A DNA stretch of 64,000 bases from Agromyces atrinae. Lineage in GTDB: Bacteria; Actinomycetota; Actinomycetes; Actinomycetales; Microbacteriaceae. Shown piece after piece: positions 16,869-25,100 of this stretch (its first letter is position 1; every line of letters starts with the position of its first letter). Below the pieces are notes generated by a model that saw only the letters and a program-made list of their open reading frames with translations, had not been told where the DNA came from and did no database searches. The translations under genes were made by a program, and so were the position numbers. Location: positions 2,852,001 to 2,916,000 of the forward strand of contig NZ_JACCBI010000001.1 of NCBI RefSeq assembly GCF_013407835.1, in the 5' to 3' direction.

Positions 16869-17669
16869 TCAGGCGTCGAGCAGGGATGGTGGGCGAGAGG
16901 CGGTCGCGAGAGCGCGACGCGCGACCGATCGGTCGTGGAGGAGCGCGATGCCCGCGGCCCCGGCGAATAGCACCACCATCGGAAGAGCAAGGAGGAACAT
17001 CGATGCGATGTCCGCGGCGGGTGTCGCGAGTGCGCAGAAGACGACGATCCCGGTGAGGACGATTCTCCAGCTCCGCACGATCGATGCACCCGAGAGCACT
17101 CCCATCGCGTTCAGCAGAACGACGAACACGGGCAGGACGAAGGCGACGCCGACGGCGAGCACGAGCTTCATCACGAACTCGACGTAGTACCGCGCCTGGA
17201 GGAGCGTGCTGTCCTCGGTCGAGGCGAAGCTCGCCAGCAGCTCGACGATGTGCGGGAAGAGGAGGAAGCCCGTCGTGCAGCCCGCGGCGAAGAGGGGGAC
17301 GGCTGAGAAGAAGAACGCGAACGTGTATCGGCGTTCACGTCGGGTCAGCCCTGGCACGAAGAAGGCGAACGCCTGATAGAGCCAGTACGGGCTCGAGATG
17401 ACGAGACCCGCGAAGATCGCGATCGTGAGCTTCAGCTCGAAGGCTCCGCTCACGCTGTCGTAGTTGAGGCTCGCGTCGCGCGACTCGGCGAGCTCGAGGA
17501 TCGGTGCGCGCAGCACGTCGAGGATCGCGCCGGAGACGACGTAACCGATCGCGACGCCGACGAGCACGGCGACGACCGTGCGGAAGATCCTGGTACGCGC
17601 CTCGCGGAGGTGCGCCGACAGGGTCATCGTGCCGGCCGCGATCGGCTGCGCGCCGCCGGCGACGCTCAT
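16869..17669 (-). CDS. tatC: Sec-independent protein translocase subunit TatC
   Basis: Polytopic core of the twin-arginine translocase, 266 aa with about six membrane helices; binds the RR signal together with TatB. Typical marks are [12 protein letters not shown] near residue 19, [32 protein letters not shown] in the first third (read in segments), and the [11 protein letters not shown] and [17 protein letters not shown] regions. The ATG overlaps the tatA stop (ATGA). Its N-terminal and first-loop Glu/Arg residues needed for signal binding appear present. Together with tatA and tatB on the same strand this is a complete translocase. Confidence 0.93.
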   Translation of the reverse strand: MSVAGGAQPIAAGTMTLSAHLREARTRIFRTVVAVLVGVAIGYVVSGAILDVLRAPILELAESRDASLNYDSVSGAFELKLTIAIFAGLVISSPYWLYQAFAFFVPGLTRRERRYTFAFFFSAVPLFAAGCTTGFLLFPHIVELLASFASTEDSTLLQARYYVEFVMKLVLAVGVAFVLPVFVVLLNAMGVLSGASIVRSWRIVLTGIVVFCALATPAADIASMFLLALPMVVLFAGAAGIALLHDRSVARRALATASRPPSLLDA

Positions 17670-17908
17670 GCGACTCGCCGATCGCTCTCGGGCGTGAGCG
17701 GAACGGGCATCGTCGATCGTGCCGGCTCCGTGTCGTCCGTCTGTTCGTTCTCGGGTGCGGCGCGGGTCGACTCGGCGACCTCCGTCTTGAAGATCCGCAT
17801 CGACTGCCCGACGCTCCGGGCGAGGGCGGGCAGCTTGGTGGCGCCGAAGAGGAGCAGGATGACGGCGAGCACAATGATCGCGTGCCAACCGGTGAGGTTC
17901 TGGAGCAT
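17666..17908 (-). CDS. tatA: Sec-independent protein translocase subunit TatA
   Basis: Pore-forming subunit, 80 aa. One N-terminal helix (about residues 6-20, [15 protein letters not shown]) followed by the FGATKLP hinge and the amphipathic helix ending in FKTE. The start ATG (MLQNLTG) has an AAAGGAC ribosome site; the open frame runs 14 codons further upstream but lacks one. The stop is fused to the tatC ATG. It lies 38 bases after the stop of an exported intradiol dioxygenase on the same strand, so all four genes are likely one transcription unit. Confidence 0.92.
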   Translation of the reverse strand: MLQNLTGWHAIIVLAVILLLFGATKLPALARSVGQSMRIFKTEVAESTRAAPENEQTDDTEPARSTMPVPLTPESDRRVA

Positions 17909-17946
17909 GAGGGTGTCCTTTCGTGGGTCGAGTGGGATCGATCCGG

Positions 17947-18930
17947 TCACTGACCGGGAGGGGTTCCGCCGGGGCCGCCGCCCTGTCCGCCGGAGGGGGC
18001 TTCGCTGACGCTCGGGGTGGTCGAGGTGTCGACGCCGACCGTGAGGGAGACCACGTAGCCCGAGGTGGTGTCACCCGTCACGGTCGCCAGCTGGAGTGCA
18101 CCGCCGTCGTCGCCGAAGACGTTGTCGGAGTCGAGGGTGACCTGCGAGAGGTTCTGCGAGGAGCCCGAGTACTCCGCGAGGGCGTAGACCGTGTCGCAGA
18201 CGTCCTGCGGCAAGGCGACCTGCGAGGTGGCGATCGCGTTCGTCGCGTCGGTGATCGACTCGACGTTCGGGTACACCTCGAAGTGGATGTGCGGCCAGCG
18301 ACCCGAGTAGCACGCGGGGAAGATCGACGTGAACGAGACCGTTCCGTCGCTTCCCGCGACCTGCACTCCCCGCAGGTACGTCTCGTTCTCGATGCCCTCC
18401 GAGTACATCGAGTAGCCGCCCTCGGCGTCGCAGTGCCACACGTAGACGGCTACGTCGATGAACGGCGCGTTGCCGTTCTGCATGTCGAGGATCGTGAGGC
18501 TGAGAGCCATCGGAACGCCTGCCGCCGTCGTGCCGTTGTCGAGGCTCGACCGGATGTCGCTGCGGACGATACCCGACTGCTCGAGCACATCGACGCCGTT
18601 CGATCCGTCGCCGGGGTACGGGCCGGCCGTCTCGTCGGGGATCTCGCCGGCGACCGTGGCCGTCGATCCGCTCGAGGGGGAGGGCGTCGACGTCGTGGTC
18701 GACGACGCGGTCGAGCCCCCGGAACTGCTGGCCGCACCGGTCGCGCACGCGGCGAGGGCGAGCGTGCCCGCACCGATGCCGAGCAGACTCAGCACGGCAC
18801 GACGGCTGACGAGGGTGCGGATGTCGAACGCGACGCCCTGGTCGACGACTTCCTCGTCGACACGGTCGAGGAGGCGGCCTTCGTACGCCGGGCCCTCGGG
18901 CGTCTGGTCGGGTTCGGGGATCCTGTTCAT
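17947..18930 (-). CDS. Exported intradiol ring-cleavage dioxygenase family lipoprotein (Tat-type signal)
   Basis: 327 aa. A cytoplasmic N-tail of about 40 residues leads to a twin-arginine signal [10 protein letters not shown] (Arg43-Arg44) and a lipobox LAAC with Cys62, so the product is probably a Tat-exported lipoprotein. After a Ser/Thr-rich linker comes the intradiol fold: a YVWHCD...GGYS segment, [11 protein letters not shown] and a Gly-rich tail. The two tyrosines and the HIH pair match the Fe(III) ligand set Tyr-Tyr-His-His of catechol and protocatechuate dioxygenases. The aromatic substrate is unknown; lignin-type or extracellular catechols are possible. The ATG has an AAGGAG site. 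It heads the operon that also encodes tatA, tatC and tatB, a telling link between substrate and translocase. Confidence 0.85.
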   Translation of the reverse strand: MNRIPEPDQTPEGPAYEGRLLDRVDEEVVDQGVAFDIRTLVSRRAVLSLLGIGAGTLALAACATGAASSSGGSTASSTTTSTPSPSSGSTATVAGEIPDETAGPYPGDGSNGVDVLEQSGIVRSDIRSSLDNGTTAAGVPMALSLTILDMQNGNAPFIDVAVYVWHCDAEGGYSMYSEGIENETYLRGVQVAGSDGTVSFTSIFPACYSGRWPHIHFEVYPNVESITDATNAIATSQVALPQDVCDTVYALAEYSGSSQNLSQVTLDSDNVFGDDGGALQLATVTGDTTSGYVVSLTVGVDTSTTPSVSEAPSGGQGGGPGGTPPGQ

Positions 18931-19139
18931 GATTGCTCCTTCTGTCGGGGTGAGTACGAGGATCGCTGAGGAGTCAACGCGTCGGCCATGAACGAGCTAC
19001 GAGGTTCCTATGCGTCGATCGACCCACAGCACACCCGTTCTGGGGACGCGTCGTCCATGGTTCTGCGACGTCTCGCGTGGGAGCATCGAAAGGCCCATTT
19101 TGCGAGAGCATGCGGGCGGATGACTGAATGGGGTGAGCG

Positions 19140-20159
19140 ATGACGTTGGCGTTCCTCATCGCCGGCGCCGCGGTCGTCGTCACCGGAATCCTCCTCGTCA
19201 TCGGCGATTCGGGCACGGTGCACCGCTCGTCGACACTGCTGTGGACCCTCGCGTGCGTGACATCCGTCTTCGGCGTCGTCGGTCTCGTGATCTTCCGCGA
19301 GGTTCCGAACGTCGACTGGATCGTGCCGTTCACCGCGGGAGCCACGACGCTGAGCTTCGGCCTCATCTGGTCGGGATTGCGCGTGTTCGCGGGCGCCCGC
19401 TCGGGCGGCGTCATCGTCGCCATCGCGACGGCCGTGACGATGATCGCGGCGATCTCCGACACCCAGTCCGGCATGTGGAACGGAGCCGCCGTGCGGTTCG
19501 GCGTGCTCGCCTGTCTGTCTCTCGCCGTCCTCGCGATCTGCCTCGACGCCCGGATGCGTCGTCGCCCGGCCATGCGCATCATCGCGGTGCTCGCCTGCCT
19601 GCAGTTCGCCTATTCGCTCGCGAGGCTCGTGGCCTTCCTTTACTGGGGTGCGGCCGAGCCGCGGTTCGAGACGTTCTTCGGCGCGCAGACGGCGACCCTC
19701 GTCAACGCCCTCTGCGTCGTCGGCGCGGCGTTCGCGCTCGTCGCCCTGCGTGCCGAGCGGGGTCGCGAGATCGTGCACGAGTCGACGGGCCGGCACTTCG
19801 TCGGTCGTCGGGGCTTCGCTCGCGCGGTGCGTCGAGCCGAGGGGGATGACGCGGTGCGCGTGAGCGTCGAGGACTTCTCGACCCTCCGCACGGCCATGGG
19901 GCGCGGTGCGGCGCATGCGATCGAGCTCGACCTGTCGGGCCGCCTCGTCGAGATCGCTCCCGAGGGCGCCGTGATCGGCCGCCTCGGAAACGGTGCGTTC
20001 GGCATGCTCGTCGAGGGGCGCCACGACCTCCGCGACGTCGTCACCGGTGAGCTCAAGCTGACCTCCGAGCACACGACCGCGATCGCGATGATCGTCGACG
20101 GCTACGAGAGTTCGAAGGGTACGCGCGAACCGCAATCAGCCCGCAAGGTCGGCGGATGA
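19140..20159 (+). CDS. Multi-pass membrane protein with degenerate GGDEF-like domain
   Basis: 339 aa. About six to seven hydrophobic helices fill residues 1-205. The cytoplasmic C-terminal part (about 215-325) follows the layout of a GGDEF domain: an initial RRGFARAVRRAE helix, a VSVEDFSTLRTAMG segment, and an IGRLGNGAFGMLVEG segment where the GG(D/E)EF signature should be. The signature itself is lost (LGNGAFG), so diguanylate cyclase activity is unlikely; it may bind nucleotide or act as a sensor. The ATG at 19140 has GGGGTGAG upstream. The stop overlaps the ATG of a DUF4190 membrane protein (ATGA), so both probably act together. The GGDEF assignment is inference from pattern. Confidence 0.7.
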   Translation: MTLAFLIAGAAVVVTGILLVIGDSGTVHRSSTLLWTLACVTSVFGVVGLVIFREVPNVDWIVPFTAGATTLSFGLIWSGLRVFAGARSGGVIVAIATAVTMIAAISDTQSGMWNGAAVRFGVLACLSLAVLAICLDARMRRRPAMRIIAVLACLQFAYSLARLVAFLYWGAAEPRFETFFGAQTATLVNALCVVGAAFALVALRAERGREIVHESTGRHFVGRRGFARAVRRAEGDDAVRVSVEDFSTLRTAMGRGAAHAIELDLSGRLVEIAPEGAVIGRLGNGAFGMLVEGRHDLRDVVTGELKLTSEHTTAIAMIVDGYESSKGTREPQSARKVGG

Positions 20160-21040
20160 CGGTCGACGTCGACGACCGGAACGCCGCGTCGGCAGCGGGG
20201 CCCGCGTCGCCGCGGCGCAGCCGCCTCGTCCGCGTGCTGTGGATCGTGACCCTCGCGTTCTTCTCGGCGGGCGGTGTGCTCGAGTGGGTCGTGATCCTCG
20301 CCGCGCCGCCCTTCTGGTGGGATGACGTTCCCCGAGGCATCCTGACGCTGCTGACGTTCGGGCTCCTGAAGACCACGCTGCTCGCGGTGGCCGCGGGTCT
20401 CGCCGCGCCCACGCTCGCACGCAGGCTCGGCGCCGTCGGACTCGCGATCGCGTTCGGCGCGGTATCGGTCGCCAACGACGTCGCGTTCGGCAACGTCGCG
20501 TGGGTGTACGGCGATGGCGTCGCCGATCTGATGGTCGCCCCAGGGTTCGAGCTCGCTGTCGGATTCTCCCTCGCGTTCCTCGCCTTCGCCGTCGCGTACC
20601 CCGTGCGCGGGCTCGGATACCTCGGACTGGGCGCCGGGCTGATCCTCATCCTCGTCGGATTCCTCGGGTCCTTCGCGCTCGGAGGACTCCCTCTCATCGC
20701 GGCCGAGGTCGTCGCGCCCGTGGTGGCCGTCGCCGTCGCCCTCGCTGTCAGTCACAGCAGACGGGTCCGCAGCGAGACTGCGGCCGAATCGCTCGCGGCC
20801 GCGGGAGCCGAGTACAGCCGCCGCACGAACGTCCTCGCCATCCTTGCGCTCGTCTTCGGCGTCATCGGCGGCAGTGTGCTCGCCGTCGTCTTCGGCCACG
20901 TCGCACTCGGTCAGATCCGGCGCTCCGGCGACGCCGGTCGGGGACTCGCTCTCGCCGGCCTCGTGCTCGGCTACCTCGGCATCGGCGTCATCGGCGGCAG
21001 TGTGCTGGCCGTCGTCCTCGTCATCCCGCTGTACGGCTAG
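20156..21040 (+). CDS. DUF4190 domain-containing membrane protein
   Basis: 294 aa, mostly hydrophobic. Five or six helices occupy residues 25-195. The C-terminal third (about 222-290) is a DUF4190-type unit: two helices separated by the loop GHVALGQIRRSGDAGRGLALAGLVLGY (read in pieces), a frequent actinobacterial pattern. No function is known for DUF4190. It is translationally coupled to the preceding degenerate-GGDEF protein. A short membrane protein gene converges from the other strand 17 bases away. Confidence 0.75.
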   Translation: MTVDVDDRNAASAAGPASPRRSRLVRVLWIVTLAFFSAGGVLEWVVILAAPPFWWDDVPRGILTLLTFGLLKTTLLAVAAGLAAPTLARRLGAVGLAIAFGAVSVANDVAFGNVAWVYGDGVADLMVAPGFELAVGFSLAFLAFAVAYPVRGLGYLGLGAGLILILVGFLGSFALGGLPLIAAEVVAPVVAVAVALAVSHSRRVRSETAAESLAAAGAEYSRRTNVLAILALVFGVIGGSVLAVVFGHVALGQIRRSGDAGRGLALAGLVLGYLGIGVIGGSVLAVVLVIPLYG

Positions 21041-21057
21041 TCCGAGCTCCTCGCTGA

Positions 21058-21240
21058 CTACTGCTCGTTCAGCGTGACGTGGCCCGTGTCATCCGTCGCT
21101 GTGCCCGGCGCGCTCGCGAGCGAGGTGATCGCGACCGTCGCGAAAGCGGCGCCGGCGAGCAGCACGAGCACCACCGTGCCGATGAGCACGGGAAGCACCC
21201 ACCGGGGGCGCGTGGGGGGAGGGGCGGCGGACTCGGTCAT
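21058..21240 (-). CDS. Small membrane protein, 60 aa
   Basis: 60 residues: a proline-rich N-terminus (MTESAAPPPTRPRW), one membrane helix (about residues 15-40), and a short Asp/Thr-rich outer tail. The TATTCT hexamer at 21248-21253 (minus strand) lies seven bases before the ATG, giving a leaderless start. It sits in the convergent gap after the DUF4190 gene. No homologous family is recognised. The clear promoter element and membrane topology support a real gene. Confidence 0.65.
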   Translation of the reverse strand: MTESAAPPPTRPRWVLPVLIGTVVLVLLAGAAFATVAITSLASAPGTATDDTGHVTLNEQ

Positions 21241-21247
21241 CTCGCGC

Positions 21248-21253
21248 AGAATA
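21248..21253 (-). promoter_or_regulatory. Leaderless -10 element for 60-aa membrane protein
   Basis: TATTCT on the minus strand, seven bases before the ATG at 21240. Confidence 0.55.
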
Positions 21254-21310
21254 TCGGCGTGAGCGAGCCGGCGTCGATGGTGCGGGTGCCCCCAGAGCGG
21301 GGAGCGGGCA

Positions 21311-22108
21311 CTACATCTCGACTTCGCGCGGCTCGCGGTCGACGAGCTCGTGCACGCCCGAGAGCACCTCGTCGGGGCGGAACGGGTAGCGCTCGATCTC
21401 GGCGCGGTCGCTGATGCCCGTCATGACGAGGATCGTGTGCAGGCCCGCCTCGATGCCGGCGACGATGTCGGTGTCCATGCGGTCGCCGATCATCGCGGTG
21501 TTCTCGGAGTGCGCCCCGATCTTGTTGAGCGCCGAGCGGAACATCATGGGGTTCGGCTTGCCGACGACGTAGGGCTCCTTGCCCGTCGCCTTCGTGATGA
21601 GCGCGGCGATGGCGCCCGTCGCGGGCATGGGTCCGTCGGCCGAGGGGCCGGTCGCGTCGGGGTTCGTCACGATGAAGCGTGCGCCGTTGCCGATGAGACG
21701 GATCGCCTTGGTGATCGCATCGAACGAGTAGTTGCGCGTCTCGCCGACGACCACGAAGTCGGGGTCGGTCTCGGTCATGATGAAGCCGGCCTCGTGCAGA
21801 GCCGTGAGGATGCCGGCCTCACCGATCACGAACGCCGAGCCACCGGGCAGCTGCTGCTTGAGGAAGTCGGCCGTCGCGAGGGCGCTCGTCCAGATCGACT
21901 CCTCGGGCACCTCGAGGCCGCTCGCCCGAAGACGGGCCGAGAGGTCGCGCGCGGTGAAGATCGAGTTGTTGGTGAGCACGAGGAAGGGCGTGCCGCTCAG
22001 CTTCCACTGCTCGAGGAGCTCGGAGGCTCCCGGAAGCGCATGGTTCTCGTGCACGAGCACGCCATCCATGTCGGTCAGCCAGCACTCGACGTCATTCCGG
22101 TGTCCCAT
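21311..22108 (-). CDS. HAD superfamily hydrolase, class IIA (NagD-type)
   Basis: 265 aa phosphatase of the NagD/p-nitrophenylphosphatase branch; cytoplasmic, Mg2+-dependent, dephosphorylates small sugar or nucleotide phosphates. Motif I is DMDGVL with D13 (nucleophile) and D15. Motif II is LTNNS near residue 46, motif III the lysine in GKPNPMMF, and motif IV GDRMDTDI. The class IIA cap lies between motifs II and III. TAGTCT on the minus strand six bases before the ATG predicts a leaderless mRNA. The gene is divergent from the LuxR regulator at 22301 across a 192-base gap. The physiological substrate is unknown. Confidence 0.93.
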   Translation of the reverse strand: MGHRNDVECWLTDMDGVLVHENHALPGASELLEQWKLSGTPFLVLTNNSIFTARDLSARLRASGLEVPEESIWTSALATADFLKQQLPGGSAFVIGEAGILTALHEAGFIMTETDPDFVVVGETRNYSFDAITKAIRLIGNGARFIVTNPDATGPSADGPMPATGAIAALITKATGKEPYVVGKPNPMMFRSALNKIGAHSENTAMIGDRMDTDIVAGIEAGLHTILVMTGISDRAEIERYPFRPDEVLSGVHELVDREPREVEM

Positions 22109-22114
22109 GACTCA

Positions 22115-22120
22115 AGACTA
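22115..22120 (-). promoter_or_regulatory. Leaderless -10 element for NagD-type gene
   Basis: TAGTCT on the minus strand, six bases before the ATG at 22108. Confidence 0.65.
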
Positions 22121-22262
22121 CGGGGCGCGGGGGTGGCGTGCCGTCGGCGCTGACCACCGGTCGAGAGGTCGATCCCACCGGGTGCAGGGCGCCCCGCACC
22201 CCGAGCGATCGACCACTCGATGGGGTATGCGCGGGCCGCCGTCACGGATGACAGCGGATCGA

Positions 22263-22268
22263 TACGAT
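22263..22268 (+). promoter_or_regulatory. Predicted -10 element for LuxR gene at 22301
   Basis: TACGAT, about 32 bases before the ATG; GAGAAGGG lies in the leader as ribosome site. Confidence 0.45.
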
Positions 22269-22300
22269 CGAATGAAACCCACGAGAAGGGCATCACCCGA

Positions 22301-24178
22301 ATGACGCTCAGTGGCGCGCTCTCGCGCTTCGACTCCATCGACCACGTGGCGGGGTACTGGCTCGCCGTGTCACCGGTCTTCACCCTCACGCACGTCGAGG
22401 TGCTCGCCGCGGCCGGCATCTGGGGCGACGAGCAGCAGCGCTGGGTCGGAACGGACGAGCTCTTCGAACCCGCCGACGGTACGGGCAGCGGACGAGTGCT
22501 GCGCGCCGAGGTCAGGGCCGAGCTGATGCAGAGATTCGTCGACCCGCTCGCCGTCGACGCCCGCACGCGTGCGATCCATCACGACCTCGCCCTGCGGCTG
22601 GCCGACGATGGCGGAGACTCCGAGATCATCTCGGCCCTGTTCCACGCACGCCGGTCCGAGGCCTGGCCCGTGCTCGTCGACCTGTGGGGTCGACACGGGC
22701 TCGGCCTCATCGCCCGAGCCGACGCGGTCGCCTTCGACGCCTACTCGCGGCTGCCGTTGAGTGTGCTCGAGGCGTACCCGTTCCTCACCATGGCGTCCGT
22801 GATCTTCGATCGCGCCGTGCACGAGGCCGACGGTCCCGCGCGGAGGGCGGTCATCGAGGCGGCCAGTGCGCGCGCCGCCGGCCTGCTGTCGAGCGACCTG
22901 AGCGAGTGGTCGGCGAACGCCGCCCTCAACGTCATAGTGGGCGCGATGATCAGCGAGCGCACGCGCGGGCGCACCGATCGCGCTGCGCAGATCGCCGAAC
23001 GCGTCGAGGTCGAGATCGCCGAACGAGGGCGCAGCGCTGCCGGCGTCGACGCTCCGATCGCGGCGTGGTCGCACCTCCAGTGCGGCTTGACGTACCTGCT
23101 CGTCTCGCGCATCGACCGGGCGCGCCTCTCGACGGCCGCAGCGCATCGCGCCGCTCGCCTCGCCGGCATCGACGGCGAGCACATCGTCGTCAACGCCGCC
23201 AGCCAGCTCGCGCTCATCGAAGCGGTCGGAGGGTCGCCGGCCGAGGCCGAACGCTGGATGGCCGACGCCGCCGGTCGCCGCTGTCATCCCTGGTTTGACC
23301 TGCCGGTGCGCGCACCGGCGCTCGTCGCGCTCGCCCTGCTCGATGCCGAGCGGATGACGACGAGCCCGTCATCCGTCTCGATCGACGATCTCGCGGGCGC
23401 CGAACTCGAGATCTGGCCGTTCGTACAGCTCGCGCTCGCTCGACGGCGCATCCGTCGCGGGGCGCCGATCGTCGCTCTTTCCGAACTCGACGCGGCCGTC
23501 GCGCGTCAGGCGATGGGTGAGCAGGCCGCCGTGCCTCCCCTCGCGCTCGCCGTCGCACGCAGTGAGGCGCTCGTCGCGCTCGGACGGCACGTGCAGGCGC
23601 TCCAGACGATCGTGCGCGCGGCGGCCCGTGCGGGCGTCGACGCCGCGTCGCACACGCTGCTGTCGCTGCCGTACGCGCGCGCCCAGGTGTATCGCGGCGG
23701 GACGACGAGGGACGCCGCCGCCGCGATTCTGACGCAGCCCGAGGGCTTCCCGCTGGTCGATCAGGTCGAGGCGCAGATCCTCACGATGCGCACGGCTCTC
23801 GCCGCGGGCGATCACGCGGAAGCGGAGCGGGTGGGCCGCGAGGTCGACCTCGTCATCGTGCGGAACCGCCTGTGGTGGCTCAGCGCGAACGTGCCGCTCG
23901 CGATCGGCGCCTCGGAGCGCGACCCCGAGTCGCTCCGGGCCGTCGCGGCCGCGGTGCCGTACCCGCAGCCCGCGTCGCCTGACACGTTGAGCAAGCGCGA
24001 GCGGGTCGTGCTCGCCCGCCTCGTCGAGAGCGCGTCGATCGAGGAGATCGCGCGCGCCCTCGTCGTGTCGCCCAACACCGTCAAGTCGCAGTTGCGGTCG
24101 ATCTACCGCAAGCTCGGGGTCAACTCGCGCGACGGCGCCCTCGCCGAGATGCAGCGTCGAGGCCTCGGGCACGGGTGA
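22301..24178 (+). CDS. Large LuxR-family transcriptional regulator
   Basis: 625 aa. The C-terminal 60 residues are a LuxR/GerE helix-turn-helix (LSKRERVVLARLVESAS, then EEIARALVVSPNTVKSQLRSIYRKLGV). The long N-terminal part is alpha-helical, Ala/Arg-rich, and looks like TPR-type repeats, similar to the arm of MalT-like regulators. No Walker A motif is present, unlike the related protein at 54463, so it probably lacks the STAND ATPase. The ATG at 22301 is preferred over an upstream frame extension because GAGAAGGG and a TACGAT element lie ahead of it. Target genes are unknown; it is divergent from a NagD-type gene. Confidence 0.88.
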   Translation: MTLSGALSRFDSIDHVAGYWLAVSPVFTLTHVEVLAAAGIWGDEQQRWVGTDELFEPADGTGSGRVLRAEVRAELMQRFVDPLAVDARTRAIHHDLALRLADDGGDSEIISALFHARRSEAWPVLVDLWGRHGLGLIARADAVAFDAYSRLPLSVLEAYPFLTMASVIFDRAVHEADGPARRAVIEAASARAAGLLSSDLSEWSANAALNVIVGAMISERTRGRTDRAAQIAERVEVEIAERGRSAAGVDAPIAAWSHLQCGLTYLLVSRIDRARLSTAAAHRAARLAGIDGEHIVVNAASQLALIEAVGGSPAEAERWMADAAGRRCHPWFDLPVRAPALVALALLDAERMTTSPSSVSIDDLAGAELEIWPFVQLALARRRIRRGAPIVALSELDAAVARQAMGEQAAVPPLALAVARSEALVALGRHVQALQTIVRAAARAGVDAASHTLLSLPYARAQVYRGGTTRDAAAAILTQPEGFPLVDQVEAQILTMRTALAAGDHAEAERVGREVDLVIVRNRLWWLSANVPLAIGASERDPESLRAVAAAVPYPQPASPDTLSKRERVVLARLVESASIEEIARALVVSPNTVKSQLRSIYRKLGVNSRDGALAEMQRRGLGHG

Positions 24179-24228
24179 GGTCGACCGCGCCTCGGAACAC
24201 GGCTGTCGAGCGACTCGGGAGCGCTCGG

Positions 24229-24882
24229 TCAGGCCTCGACCCAGATGGCCTCGGCCGCGGCGCGCGTGAGCGCGTGGGTGCGACCGGCGAGGTCGATGCG
24301 GATGACGTCGGCACCGACATCCGTCACCGAGAGCGCCGTGTCGAGACCGGCGGATGCCTCGTCGAGCGAGCGGAGTACGGCGGGGTCGCGGTCGCTGATG
24401 CGCACGATGCGGCCCGTGTGGCCGGGCGTCGCGATGGCGAGGTTGACGGCGTCGGGCACGACGATCGATCCGTCGGCGAGGGGGATGGGGTCGCCGTGAG
24501 GGTCGCGGGTGGGTCGGCCGAGCCGCTCGTCGATGGCTTCGAGCAGTCGATCGCTCACCGAGTGCTCGAGCACCTCGGCCTCGTCGTGCACCTCGTCCCA
24601 GCCGTAGCCCATCTCGCGCACGAGCCACGTCTCGATGAGGCGGTGTCGGCGTACGACCTGCCGGGCGCGGTCGGTGCCGAGCGGGGTGAGGCGCACGGCG
24701 CCGTAGGGCACGTGGATGACGAGGCCGGCCGCGGCGAGCTTCTTGACCATCTCGGTGACGGACGAGGGGGCGATGCCGAGGCGGCCCGCGAGCGCCGACG
24801 GGGTGATGGCGTCGGGCTGCCATTCGGTGTGCGCATAGACGGTCTTGAGGTAGTCCTCGATCGCCGGGCTCGTGTTCGCCAT
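24229..24882 (-). CDS. DtxR-family metal-dependent repressor (MntR/IdeR-like)
   Basis: 217 aa. The N-terminal winged helix (IEDYLKTVYAHTEW, then SSVTEMVKKLAAAGLV) is followed by the metal-binding dimerisation domain (HRLIETWLVREMGYGWDEVHDEAEVLEH, read in segments, with the usual His/Glu ligands) and a C-terminal FeoA/SH3-like domain (about residues 145-215). It represses metal-uptake genes when Mn2+ or Fe2+ is plentiful. The ATG is chosen at MANTSP, since TAGTCT stands seven bases upstream (leaderless); an earlier frame start at 24909 is less likely. A manganese/zinc-type ABC importer at 27747-30255 with DtxR-like boxes is the obvious target, 5 kb away. Confidence 0.92.
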   Translation of the reverse strand: MANTSPAIEDYLKTVYAHTEWQPDAITPSALAGRLGIAPSSVTEMVKKLAAAGLVIHVPYGAVRLTPLGTDRARQVVRRHRLIETWLVREMGYGWDEVHDEAEVLEHSVSDRLLEAIDERLGRPTRDPHGDPIPLADGSIVVPDAVNLAIATPGHTGRIVRISDRDPAVLRSLDEASAGLDTALSVTDVGADVIRIDLAGRTHALTRAAAEAIWVEA

Positions 24883-24889
24883 CCGCTCC

Positions 24890-24895
24890 AGACTA
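24890..24895 (-). promoter_or_regulatory. Leaderless -10 element for DtxR-family gene
   Basis: TAGTCT on the minus strand, seven bases before the ATG at 24882. Confidence 0.6.
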
Positions 24896-25017
24896 GGGCC
24901 ACGCTCCACCTTTCCCCCACACCTGTCCCCCCGTGAGGGGGCAGTAGATCGGGCTATTCGCGCCCGGAAAGGCGAACTGCTGACCCCTCACGGGCGGCGC
25001 ACGGCGAGCGCGCATCC

Positions 25018-25046
25018 TTGACCGTGTACCCCGTTCGGGGTACGGT
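25018..25046 (+). promoter_or_regulatory. Promoter of rhamnogalacturonan lyase gene
   Basis: TTGACC (25018-25023), 17-base spacer, TACGGT (25041-25046). This is a strong sigma-70-type match for a GC-rich genome. Confidence 0.7.
25026..25043. promoter_or_regulatory. Palindrome inside lyase promoter
   Basis: GTACCCCG and CGGGGTAC, perfect 8-bp arms with a two-base centre, filling the spacer and touching the -10. It is a likely repressor or activator site. Confidence 0.55.
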
Positions 25047-25058
25047 TTAAGCGCCCTC

Positions 25059-25072
25059 GGAAAGCGCTATCC
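25059..25072. promoter_or_regulatory. LacI-type operator downstream of lyase promoter
   Basis: GGAAAGCGCTATCC, a near-perfect 14-bp palindrome with the AGCGCT centre common to LacI/GalR operators, placed about 13-26 bases after the -10. Confidence 0.6.
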
Positions 25073-25100
25073 CGCTCTCCTCCGACGACCGAAGGATTCG

